Part shown: positions 33,546-41,529 of the stretch, in pieces | Layout: every line of letters starts with the position of its first letter | Position numbering within the stretch: the stretch's first letter is position 1 | DNA from: Marinomonas mediterranea MMB-1 | GTDB taxonomy: Bacteria; Pseudomonadota; Gammaproteobacteria; Pseudomonadales; Marinomonadaceae | Reading direction: 5' to 3' | Length of the DNA stretch: 64,000 bases | Assembly (NCBI RefSeq): GCF_000192865.1 | Contig: NC_015276.1 | Location: forward strand, 186,001 to 250,000 | The notes under the pieces: generated by a model | Told to the model about the DNA's origin: nothing | The model's input: only the letters and a program-made list of their open reading frames with translations | Database searches by the model: none | Program-made: the position numbers and the translations under genes

Positions 33546-33580
33546 AAGGAAAGTGTCCCTTCGCAGGCCTTTCCTTTTTC
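33546..33580 (+). terminator. Terminator after the Lrp-type gene
   Basis: Aaggaaag (33546-33553) pairs with ctttcctt (33569-33576) and is followed by T residues. It lies just after the lrp-type stop codon. Confidence 0.7.
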
Positions 33581-34018
33581 ATTACGCTCTAGCAAAAAGT
33601 TGAATGAGGCACGGACACTGATAAATGACGTGATCGCCTCTATTCAATAATCAAGTCAACTGTTGTTACTACTTCGAACATTCTCTTTCTTCATTGCACC
33701 ACTATTGTTCAAACCTTGAGCATAATCGATCCTTTTCGATTCATTTTTTCTTTTCTTCTTAAATGGTAAGAAAGAAAAATATAGATGGTTTTACTCGTAA
33801 TTATCTGAATAAAAAAGACTTTATTTGAGCGAGATATAGTTGGCCTAATTCTTGACCCTTCGGTCAGTGTTATGTTTGTCATATATTTTAAGTGAATGTG
33901 TTTCTCTCAGTGTAATAACTCATTCAAATACAGACATTAACATGAAACATGCAAATCGGAAGCACTAATACAAGGAGAGTTTTATAGATAAATAATTGAC
34001 CTTAAAAGGGAAAAAATA
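33581..34018. other. AT-rich gap of about 440 bp before the secreted nuclease
   Basis: No gene is seen. A purine/pyrimidine mirror-like hairpin (ttcttcttа region 33750-33761 with taagaaag at 33767-33774) and a small palindrome tgacc/ggtca (33853-33866) are present. The sequence is rich in A+T, which may contain the promoter for the downstream nuclease; a ribosome site aaaaggg precedes that gene's ATG. Confidence 0.4.
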
Positions 34019-35290
34019 ATGAAAAGAACCATGCTTTGTTTGTCAGCGGCAATGCTTTACTCTTCGGTCGCTAATTCGGAAATACTGATATCGGAAGTGC
34101 TTTATGACACTCCGGGCACAGACAGTAGTGAAGAATGGATAGAGCTTTATAACCCAGGCTGTGACGCTGTTAATTTAAGTAGTTACAGTTTGCAGGATAA
34201 TGGAACGAGCTTCTCTCTGACTGGGACGATCGCTGCAGGTGGCTATATAACTATTGCTCGCAGTACAAGCGGCTTTAATGCTCTGTATGGCTCCTCACCC
34301 GATATAAGTGGACTGTCGCTGTCATTGGGAAACAGTGGAGATTGGGTTGAGCTGAATAAGAACTCCAGTGCTGTAGATCTGGTTGCATGGGAGAATAAAG
34401 TATCAGGCTGGGACATAAGTGCGCGTTATGTCTCCATTTATAGAGCCAGTAGCACGGATACGGACTCTGTTTCAGATTGGGCGGTAAGTGGTACCGATTC
34501 TCCTGGAACGGGTTCGTTAACTCAGGATTGTTCTGGTGGCGCTGCGTCGTCTGATACGGGATCAGAAATCAATGAATCTGAGTATTACGCTGACGCAACT
34601 GGTTTATCTGGAAGTGCGTTAAAATCAAAGCTGCAAGAAATCATCAGTGCAAATCATACTAAATTGACGTACAGCGAAGTATGGACAGCATTGCAATACA
34701 CAGATGAAGATCCTGACAATACGAATAACGTGATATTGATCTACACGGGACGCAGTGCCGACAAAGACGACAGAGACGGTACATCGGGTTCTGACAATGA
34801 TAGTTGGAACCGTGAGCACGTTTGGGCTAAATCGCTAGGGTTTCCTAGCTCAGGCCAATATGGCTATACAGATATACATCACTTAAGACCTTCCGATAAA
34901 ACGGTCAACAGCTCTCGCGGTAACAAAAGCTTCGATAATGGCGGCAGCGCTCAAGGTGAGGCCGCGAACACTTTTACGGACAGTGATTCTTGGGAGCCTC
35001 GTGATGAGGTCAAAGGGGATGTTGCTCGAATGATGTTCTATATGGACACTCGTTACGATGGTAGTGATGGCAATATGCCCGATCTGGAGATTGTGAATAA
35101 TACCAACGTGTCGTCAGGTGATCCTAATATCGGTGTTTTGTGTACCTTGTATGTGTGGAATGAAGAAGATCCGGTTGATTCTTACGAACAACGAAGAAAC
35201 GATAGAATTCAGGAGCAACAAGGTAACCGCAATCCATTTATCGATAATCCTCAATGGGTTGAAAGTATTTGGGGGAGCGCGTGTAATTAG
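34019..35290 (+). CDS. Secreted endonuclease I with N-terminal lamin-tail domain
   Basis: This 423-residue exported protein has a signal peptide (about 1-20), a lamin-tail (LTD) domain at about 21-135 (ILISEVLYDTPG, EEWIELYNP, NGTSFSLTG) and a C-terminal endonuclease I domain. The His-Me-finger motif WNREHVWAKS is at 263-272, with IHHLRPSDKTVNSSRGN after it. It should degrade extracellular DNA; LTD domains are thought to aid binding to DNA, membranes or cell surfaces. The start ATG 34019 follows aaaaggg by eight bases. The two domains and the signal peptide make it probably secreted; the last residues contain cysteines (CTLYVWN, SACN). Confidence 0.87.
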   Translation: MKRTMLCLSAAMLYSSVANSEILISEVLYDTPGTDSSEEWIELYNPGCDAVNLSSYSLQDNGTSFSLTGTIAAGGYITIARSTSGFNALYGSSPDISGLSLSLGNSGDWVELNKNSSAVDLVAWENKVSGWDISARYVSIYRASSTDTDSVSDWAVSGTDSPGTGSLTQDCSGGAASSDTGSEINESEYYADATGLSGSALKSKLQEIISANHTKLTYSEVWTALQYTDEDPDNTNNVILIYTGRSADKDDRDGTSGSDNDSWNREHVWAKSLGFPSSGQYGYTDIHHLRPSDKTVNSSRGNKSFDNGGSAQGEAANTFTDSDSWEPRDEVKGDVARMMFYMDTRYDGSDGNMPDLEIVNNTNVSSGDPNIGVLCTLYVWNEEDPVDSYEQRRNDRIQEQQGNRNPFIDNPQWVESIWGSACN

Positions 35291-35312
35291 CCTACATTAG
35301 TATTTTCTTAAG

Positions 35313-35339
35313 AGCGGACGCGATTCTTGCGCGTTCGCT
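35313..35339. terminator. Hairpin after the nuclease gene
   Basis: Agcggacgcg (35313-35322) pairs with cgcgttcgct (35330-35339) with one G-T pair; the arms continue with cttaa/ttaag. It is followed by gtttaagg, so termination efficiency is uncertain. Confidence 0.5.
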
Positions 35340-35546
35340 GTTTAAGGTGTGTACACTATTCCTTCCAGCACGATCTGCGTTGTTTTATGGTTAATATTCA
35401 ACATTTGACCTTGTCGGCTTTCTTCATTTGGTTTTCTGTTTTAGTATCTCACTATTTAGCTTGTAGCTTGCGCACTTTCTAAGAAACTCTTTTTATAAAC
35501 TGTGACAAGTTGACCTTCCATATTTTTGAGTCGATAGGAAAATAGA

Positions 35547-36545
35547 ATGGCAGCGTTTGGTAGCGTGTTCATGCCCAAGATGGCAGTGACAAATTTCGAA
35601 AACAACCAATGGTCTGATGCAGCAATCGTTTCTTCAGACAGCATTCAAATGCACCCAGGTGCTCACGTATTGCATTATTCTAGTACGTGTTTTGAAGGTT
35701 TGAAGGCGTTTCGCCATGAAGATGGCAGCGTTCATATTTTCCGAATGGATCAAAACATTAAACGTTTGGCACAAAGCAGTCGTTTGTTAGCTCTGCCTGA
35801 AATTGATGAAGAGCAAGTCGCTCAAATGATCAAAGACGTGGTCGCGCAATTTGCTGACGATGTCCCAGAACCACCGGGTTCAATGTATATTCGTCCAACA
35901 CACTTTGGAACAGAAGCGGCCGTTGGTAAGGCAGCAGCGCCATCATTGACGTCAATGCTATACGTTCTTTTGTCTCCAGTGGGCGACTATTTTGCGGGCG
36001 GTTCGCGTGCGCTTCGTCTTCTTTTAGATGAAACGGGCATGCGTTGTGCGCCTCACATGGGAATGATAAAAAGTGGTGGTAACTACGCGAGTGCGTTGCA
36101 ACCGACGATGCAAGCGAAAGCAGATGTAGAAGCCGACCAAGTGCTTTTCTGTCCTAATGGCGATGTGACTGAAACGGGAGCGGCGAACTTTCTACTCGTT
36201 GATGGCAATGAAATTATTACGAAAGCACTGGATACGTCCTTCCTTCATGGCGTAACACGCTCTAGTATTCTGTCACTTGCCGCTGATCTGGGTATGACAG
36301 TGACGGAACGCGACTTTACAGTGACTGAGTTACTTGAATTTGCCGCTAAGCCGGGTGTTGAAGCGATGCTGTCGGGTACCGCTGCGGTACTGACCTCTGT
36401 CGGTACTTTGATTCATAACGGTCAAGAGCATAAAGTCGGCTCAGGCGAAACCGGGCCGATTGCTCAAAAACTACGTCAGGCTTTGAATGATATTCAATGG
36501 GGTAAGGCGCCAGATACGCATAACTGGCTTACTCGAATCGTTTAA
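35547..36545 (+). CDS. ilvE: Branched-chain amino acid aminotransferase
   Basis: This 332-residue class IV PLP aminotransferase transfers the amino group between glutamate and the 2-oxo acids of leucine, isoleucine and valine. The PLP lysine is K175 in IKSGGNYASAL; other marks are HYSSTCFEGLKAF, GDVTETGAANFLLV and SGTAAVLTSVG. The BCAT-beta type signature is evident and there is no sign of damage. ATG 35547 has an aggaa site. It is convergent with a GNAT gene and shares a terminator with it. A D-amino acid or 4-amino-4-deoxychorismate activity is less likely given the length and motifs. Confidence 0.92.
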   Translation: MAAFGSVFMPKMAVTNFENNQWSDAAIVSSDSIQMHPGAHVLHYSSTCFEGLKAFRHEDGSVHIFRMDQNIKRLAQSSRLLALPEIDEEQVAQMIKDVVAQFADDVPEPPGSMYIRPTHFGTEAAVGKAAAPSLTSMLYVLLSPVGDYFAGGSRALRLLLDETGMRCAPHMGMIKSGGNYASALQPTMQAKADVEADQVLFCPNGDVTETGAANFLLVDGNEIITKALDTSFLHGVTRSSILSLAADLGMTVTERDFTVTELLEFAAKPGVEAMLSGTAAVLTSVGTLIHNGQEHKVGSGETGPIAQKLRQALNDIQWGKAPDTHNWLTRIV

Positions 36546-36563
36546 ATCAGCTTCCTTTTCTAA

Positions 36564-37169
36564 TTAAAAAGCCGAGCATTTCGAGAGAAGTATTCGGCTT
36601 TTTAGTTCTCGTAACATTAAATCCTGCCCTTTTTTTGATCGTTTCACGGTTTGATAACCTAGTTTCAAATACAACGACGTTGCCGCCTGATTATTTCTTT
36701 CGACATTAAGGCTAAGTGCCTCAAACCCGTGGTGCTGTGCAAATGAGGCCAGAGCGTTAAGCAGCGTTTCTCCTACTCCAAGGCGTTTGTAATGGTCCGC
36801 TACGACCAAGCCGTTGTGTCGCAGGATACTTTTTGATGTCAGATGCAATGGCTGGGGAGTATTAAGCATTAGGTTCCACGCATAACTTAACCACGCTTTT
36901 AGGCCAATTAGCTTCAATAGTTGTGGTGGTGTTAGCTTACTTGTGAAGCTTTGATTTTCTATCTGAAACCCCGCAACGCCTGCTAGCTTGCTATCGATAA
37001 AGGCGTATAACGCGTAATCCCAATTAATCGTGTGCGCTAACACCGTTTTAAGGACATTTGCGTCAATGGTCGTACCTGCGACGAATCTTTCACACTCTGA
37101 GTAATACAAGTCGACTACATCTTGATGGTAGTGCGAGGGAATACCACGCTGAATATGTATAGAGATCAT
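36564..37169 (-). CDS. GNAT family N-acetyltransferase
   Basis: This 201-residue acetyltransferase has the GNAT acetyl-CoA loop at about 125-145 (VADHYKRLGVGETLLNAL) and the later block NVERNNQAATSLYLKLGYQ. The N-terminal part carries HYHQDVVDLYYSECERF. The substrate is unknown. The stop overlaps the terminator shared with ilvE, on the other strand. The ATG at 37169 is the first in frame that gives the expected fold. Confidence 0.85.
   Translation of the reverse strand: MISIHIQRGIPSHYHQDVVDLYYSECERFVAGTTIDANVLKTVLAHTINWDYALYAFIDSKLAGVAGFQIENQSFTSKLTPPQLLKLIGLKAWLSYAWNLMLNTPQPLHLTSKSILRHNGLVVADHYKRLGVGETLLNALASFAQHHGFEALSLNVERNNQAATSLYLKLGYQTVKRSKKGQDLMLRELKSRILLSKCSAF
36566..36604. terminator. 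Two-way terminator between ilvE and the GNAT gene
   Basis: Aaaaagccga (36566-36575) pairs with the ttcggctttttta region (36593-36604). The stem is flanked by A on one side and T on the other, so it can end transcripts from both converging genes. It overlaps the last codons of the GNAT gene. Confidence 0.75.
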
Positions 37170-37266
37170 GAGGCTATGCTCGTGTTACACAACAATATAA
37201 AATATTAGATGAAAATAGGTCTCATTTTCAATAAAATAAAAAAATAATAATTGAGGGAGTTACAAT

Positions 37267-37647
37267 ATGAGCAAGGCACGTCCAGTGAATCTGGACATTA
37301 AAACAATTCGTCTTCCGATAACGGCTATTGCATCGATCTTACATCGAATATCGGCAGTCATCCTGTGGGTGGGCTTTGGCGTGTTTTTAGTCAACGCTTA
37401 CTTTTCACTAAACTCGAAAGACGGCTTTGGCTATGTATCTTCCCTTCTTGCGGACTACTTCGTGATTCAATTTGTCATTTGGGGGATGTTAACCGCCCTA
37501 GGGTATTACATGGTGGCGACACTCAAGCACCTTGTTCAGGATATGGGATATTTTGAAGAGCTCGAAAGTGGAAAAATGATTGCAAATGTTGCTATTGCCA
37601 TTGGGATTCTTCTGAGTCTTTGCACAGGAGTTTGGGTATGGCTTTAA
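37267..37647 (+). CDS. sdhC: Succinate dehydrogenase cytochrome b556 subunit SdhC, haem ligand replaced
   Basis: This 126-residue membrane anchor of complex II has three helices. The N-terminus RPVNLDIKTIRLPITAIASI matches E. coli SdhC nearly residue for residue. The quinone-site residues corresponding to E. coli S27 and R31 are kept (S23 and R27 in ASILHR). The haem-b ligand H84, however, is Y81 here: the gapless match is TALGYYMVATLKH against TALAYHVVVGIRH. A second His (H88, E. coli H91) remains. The gene is followed by sdhD but not by sdhAB; the next gene is katG on the other strand. It is therefore an orphan or second copy. A gaggga site precedes ATG 37267. Confidence 0.85.
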   Translation: MSKARPVNLDIKTIRLPITAIASILHRISAVILWVGFGVFLVNAYFSLNSKDGFGYVSSLLADYFVIQFVIWGMLTALGYYMVATLKHLVQDMGYFEELESGKMIANVAIAIGILLSLCTGVWVWL

Positions 37648-37988
37648 TATTGAAAAGAGACTGTAGAAGCGGGACGAGAGAGTGGCTGTTTCAAAGGCTC
37701 TCGAATCTTTTGATTTGTGTGTGGAGTGTTGTATTTATTAGCCTATTTATCTCCGCTCCCCAATTGAATTACGAATCATGGGTCCAACTGTTTTCGCCGC
37801 TTTGGTTCAAATTATACAGTAGTGCCACTTTGCTCATTGTTTGTTTAAATTCTGTTTTAGCAGGTTGGCAAATTGGGACCGATTACATCAAAGCGAATGC
37901 TGTAAATTGGGTCTATATGCAGTTTATTCGTTTGGTTAGTTTGCTTTATGCTGTACTAGGGCTGTTTATACTATGGGGACTGACTTAG
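37638..37988 (+). CDS. sdhD: Succinate dehydrogenase membrane anchor SdhD, haem ligand replaced
   Basis: This 116-residue three-helix membrane protein starts at ATG 37638, seven bases after aggag, overlapping sdhC by 10 bases. The quinone-site D82 and Y83 (GTDYIK) align with E. coli SdhD by residue number. Position 71, the E. coli haem ligand H71, is N71 (CLNSVLAGWQ against LIHAWIGMWQ). Together with the SdhC change this removes both axial ligands, so the pair should not hold haem b in the normal way. A perfect 12-bp hairpin follows, and no sdhA or sdhB is present. Confidence 0.75.
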   Translation: MALILKRDCRSGTREWLFQRLSNLLICVWSVVFISLFISAPQLNYESWVQLFSPLWFKLYSSATLLIVCLNSVLAGWQIGTDYIKANAVNWVYMQFIRLVSLLYAVLGLFILWGLT

Positions 37989-38003
37989 TCCTGATGTTAG
38001 TGT

Positions 38004-38036
38004 ACGTGGCTCTTCAAGGTAAAAGAAGAGCCACGT
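38004..38036. terminator. Hairpin after sdhD
   Basis: A 12-bp perfect stem (acgtggctcttc at 38004-38015 with gaagagccacgt at 38025-38036) has a 9-base loop. It lies between the converging sdhD and katG genes; there is no T tract. It probably terminates both transcripts with help from other factors. Confidence 0.6.
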
Positions 38037-38045
38037 GATGTTTGC

Positions 38046-40274
38046 TTATTCTAGATTAAATCGACCTGCGTTCATCACCTTTGTCCACGCTTTGATGAAG
38101 TCTTCAATGAACTTAATACGGCCATCTTCTGAGGCATAAACCTCAGCGATTGAGCGTAGCTCTGAATTGGAGCCAAAGATCAAATCTACGGAAGAGGCAG
38201 ACCACTTTTCAACCTGTGTTTCCCTATCATAGCCTTTGTAAACGCCTTCTATATCGGACTTTTTCCATTCTACCGACATATCAAGGAGGTTGATGAAAAA
38301 GTCATTAGAGAGCACGCCTGGGGTGCTTGTTAAGACCCCCCGTTGATCCCCCGCAGTGTTTACGTTGAGGGTACGTAGACCGCCCAACAAGACTGTCATT
38401 TCGGGCACTGTGAGGTTTAATGTGTTGGCTTTATCTACCATCGCTTTTAATGGCGGGTAAAAGCTTTCTTTTGAAAAGTAGTTTCTAAATGCATCCGCTT
38501 TGGGTTCAAGGAACGAAAAAGACGCGACATCCGTTTGTGCTTGGCTAGCATCTCCACGACCAGGGCTGAAAGGCAAAGAAAGCTTCATGGATGGGTCGCT
38601 TTGATGTGTGGCGTGTTCAATTGCGGTATTACCTGCTAGTACGACAAGATCGGCAAATGAAACCTGAGTACCGTCTTGTTGGGTTTCATTGAAATCCGAT
38701 TGAACCTTCTCAAGCGCTGAGAGTACCACCTCCAACTCAGCTGGGTCATTTACTGTCCAGTTTTTTTGCGGAAGTAAGCGTAGACGCCCTCCATCTGTTC
38801 CTCCTCTCATGTCTGTGGCGCGATAAGAAGATGCTGCGCCCCAAGCGGCTTTAATCATAGCCGGATCTGAAAGGTTTGAACTTAGTATGCGTGCTTTGAG
38901 GTCGCTAATATCATCCGCTTGAATGAGTTTATAGCTAGGTGCTGGAATTGGATCTTGCCATAGCATTTCTTCACTTGGTACTTCGGCCCCAACATATCGA
39001 GCTCTTGGTCCCATGTCTCGGTGAGTGAGTTTAAACCAAGCTTTTGCGAACGCATGGTCAAATTCGTTAGGGTTATTTAAGAAGCGTTCGGAAATTTTTC
39101 TAAACTCAGGGTCTCTCTTTAGTGCTAGATCCGTTGTAAACATAATGGGTGCGTGCCGTACGTCTTTTTGGTGCGCATCCGGAACTAAGTTGTCGGCAAA
39201 AGGGTCGCTTGGAACCCATTGAGTCGCGCCAGCGGGACTTTTTTCTGTTACCCACTCAAACTTAAACAAGTTGTCTAGATATTGCATAGACCATTCAGTT
39301 GGGGTTGATGTCCATGCGCCTTCAAGACCACTGGTAACGGTATCTTCAGCATTGCCTTTGCCGCATTTGTTTTTCCAGCCAAGTCCTTGCTCTTCAACGG
39401 CTGCGGCTTCCGGTTCCGCTCCGACACAGTGTTCAGGCTTATGTGCGCCGTGAGCTTTGCCTAACGTGTGCCCTCCGGCGACCAGCGCGACGATTTCTTC
39501 GTCATTCATCGCCATTCGCCCAAATGATAGCCGCATATCTTGCGCGGCAGAAAGGGGGTCATGATTGCCACCAGGACCTTCTGGGTTTACATAAATGAGT
39601 CCCATCTGCACGGCGGCGAGATCACCTTTTAGGCCTCCTGTTTTAGTGCGGCGCTTGTCGTCTAAAAAAGTGTTCTCTGGCCCCCAATAGACGTGATCTG
39701 GTTCCCAGTCGTCTTCGCGTCCGCCTGCAAATCCGAGCGTTTTAAAGCCCATAGACTCTAGTGCAACATTACCACTTAGAATCATCAAATCTGCCCATGA
39801 CAGTTTGCGCCCATACTTTTGCTTCACGGGCCACATCAAACGTCTTGCTTTATCAAGGTTGGCGTTATCTGGCCAGCTATTTAGAGGTGCAAAGCGTTGT
39901 TGTCCTCCGCCAGCACCACCTCGTCCATCACCAACACGATAAGTTCCAGCGCTGTGCCACGCCATTCTTATCATAAATGGGCCATAGTGTCCGTAATCAG
40001 AGGGCCACCACAGCTGAGAGGTTTTTAGTGTTTTTTCGATGTCTTTCTTTACTTCCGCTAAGTCCAAAGATTGGAACTCTGACGCGTAGTCAAAATTGCT
40101 CCCATATGGATTGGAGGCTACGTCATGAGCTCGAAGTGGGCTTAGGTCTAGTGTCTTAGGCCACCAAAAGCGATTGCTAGGTTCCGGTAGACTAGTATTT
40201 CCAGCGCTCGCGTGAGCTAAATGGGTGGCAGATAGGATTGCTAGGCAAGATAGGGCGGTGATTTTCAGTTTCAT
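38046..40274 (-). CDS. katG: Catalase-peroxidase KatG, exported form
   Basis: This is a 742-residue bifunctional haem catalase-peroxidase. Distal residues are seen in RMAWHSAGTYR (Arg, Trp and His), and the proximal histidine in GGHTLGKAHG. The Trp-Tyr-Met adduct residues are present (AWHS, LIYVNPEGP, RMAMND). A clear signal peptide (MKLKITALSCLAILSATHLAHA) precedes the mature protein, so it is likely periplasmic, unlike the usual cytosolic KatG; E. coli O157 KatP is a known exported relative. It is on the same strand as the upstream oxyR gene, so the peroxide regulator may act on it directly. The 134-bp gap holds the promoter. Confidence 0.93.
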   Translation of the reverse strand: MKLKITALSCLAILSATHLAHASAGNTSLPEPSNRFWWPKTLDLSPLRAHDVASNPYGSNFDYASEFQSLDLAEVKKDIEKTLKTSQLWWPSDYGHYGPFMIRMAWHSAGTYRVGDGRGGAGGGQQRFAPLNSWPDNANLDKARRLMWPVKQKYGRKLSWADLMILSGNVALESMGFKTLGFAGGREDDWEPDHVYWGPENTFLDDKRRTKTGGLKGDLAAVQMGLIYVNPEGPGGNHDPLSAAQDMRLSFGRMAMNDEEIVALVAGGHTLGKAHGAHKPEHCVGAEPEAAAVEEQGLGWKNKCGKGNAEDTVTSGLEGAWTSTPTEWSMQYLDNLFKFEWVTEKSPAGATQWVPSDPFADNLVPDAHQKDVRHAPIMFTTDLALKRDPEFRKISERFLNNPNEFDHAFAKAWFKLTHRDMGPRARYVGAEVPSEEMLWQDPIPAPSYKLIQADDISDLKARILSSNLSDPAMIKAAWGAASSYRATDMRGGTDGGRLRLLPQKNWTVNDPAELEVVLSALEKVQSDFNETQQDGTQVSFADLVVLAGNTAIEHATHQSDPSMKLSLPFSPGRGDASQAQTDVASFSFLEPKADAFRNYFSKESFYPPLKAMVDKANTLNLTVPEMTVLLGGLRTLNVNTAGDQRGVLTSTPGVLSNDFFINLLDMSVEWKKSDIEGVYKGYDRETQVEKWSASSVDLIFGSNSELRSIAEVYASEDGRIKFIEDFIKAWTKVMNAGRFNLE

Positions 40275-40408
40275 GTTCTTATTCCCTTAGTTTTGTTCTG
40301 AAACGACCCCAATAGCAATAAAGGAATTAGGCTCAGAAGGACATCAGAAAGAATCGAACATAATGATTTGATAAATCGATTGTTGGTGTTTTTATCCTTG
40401 TTTTCAAA

Positions 40409-41299
40409 CTACATTAGTGTGCGCTTGCATACTTCTATTAGTTCTAAAATACTGGACTTCTGTGTGTAATTCGGACGGATGACAAAAGCAAGTCGGCGAT
40501 GTGGGCCTGGCTCATTGAGGTGAACGGCACGAAGATTAGAATTGATGTTAGTCAATTGCTCTTTGGCTATTTCGGGAATAAGGGTGTTTCCCATATTTCC
40601 CAGCACCATTTGAATTAATGTATTTAAATGGCTTGCTCTTAGGTCGGGTTGTGGAAATTGGTGTTTGAGATCACATACATCAAGAGCGTGATCTTTAAAG
40701 CAGTGTCCCTCGCTAAGAAGCATTAAGTTGCTTTCGGCAACTTGCTTACTGGAAACGTGCTTTTGATGAGCGAATTTGTGATCTTTGAGACAAATCCAGT
40801 AAAAATCTTCTTCCCAAAACTCCAGTACTTCTAGCCCTTCGCATGGATACGGTAAAGCGATTACCGCAGCATCGATAGTGCCCCCACGTAGACTTTCTAA
40901 TAGTTGGGCGGTTTGTTCTTCTATGATTGCAATATTGGATTTTGGGTGGGTTATTTTTAGCTCAGACATCAGCTTTGGAAGGATAAATGGCGCGACCGTG
41001 GGGATGATGCCAAGGCTAAGAGGAAAGCTAAGAGGTGGTTTAAAGCGATCAGACAAATGCTCAAGTTCATGAACTTCTAGCATGATTTTATGGGCACGTT
41101 TTAGAACTTCTTTTCCTATGTCAGTGACCAGTACTTTTTTGTTATCTCGCTCCAGAATCTGCACGCCAAGTTTTTCTTCTAAGTCACTTAGGCCGCTACT
41201 GAGAGCTGATTGGCTTATGTGGCATTGCTCCGCTGCTTTTTTGAAGTGAAGCGTTTTTTCTATTGCCAGCGCGTAAGAAAGCTGTTTTAAAGAAATCAC
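40409..41299 (-). CDS. oxyR: Hydrogen-peroxide sensor OxyR (LysR family)
   Basis: This 296-residue LysR-type activator has the N-terminal helix-turn-helix (HFKKAAEQCHISQSALSSGL) and the redox cysteine pair C200 and C209 (EGHCFKDHALDVC), nine apart as in E. coli C199/C208. Oxidation to a disulphide would activate it. The start is set at GTG 41299, seven bases after aagga; the frame is open further upstream but adds residues absent from OxyR. It lies upstream of the exported katG on the same strand, so it probably regulates that gene. Confidence 0.92.
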   Translation of the reverse strand: MISLKQLSYALAIEKTLHFKKAAEQCHISQSALSSGLSDLEEKLGVQILERDNKKVLVTDIGKEVLKRAHKIMLEVHELEHLSDRFKPPLSFPLSLGIIPTVAPFILPKLMSELKITHPKSNIAIIEEQTAQLLESLRGGTIDAAVIALPYPCEGLEVLEFWEEDFYWICLKDHKFAHQKHVSSKQVAESNLMLLSEGHCFKDHALDVCDLKHQFPQPDLRASHLNTLIQMVLGNMGNTLIPEIAKEQLTNINSNLRAVHLNEPGPHRRLAFVIRPNYTQKSSILELIEVCKRTLM

Positions 41300-41529
41300 G
41301 TCAATATCCTTATCGTTGTCGTAACCTGATTCCAAATGTGTCCGTGTATGAGTGTAACACCCGAGTCTCAGGTTAGCACGTTTAAGAAAAGTGACGTGTG
41401 TTTCAGTAGGAGTTAATAGGTCTGGCGCATTTTAGCGAGTCTAGCTGCCTGATAAAATTGTGCTTTTTCATCGCTGTATACAATGGCCGTTTGTGGCTGC
41501 GATTGTTCTATACAACCGCAGCCCTTGTT

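Noticed and set aside
40275..40408. Possible OxyR site between oxyR and katG
   Set aside because: Only fragments such as ATAG and a GATTT-gat-AAATC palindrome are seen; the four-element ATAG/CTAT pattern is not convincing.
41495..41523. ggctgcg/cgcagcc hairpin followed by T residues on the plus strand, just past the GH1 gene
   Set aside because: The T tract is on the strand without a gene upstream; on the GH1 strand no T tract follows, so I do not call it a terminator.
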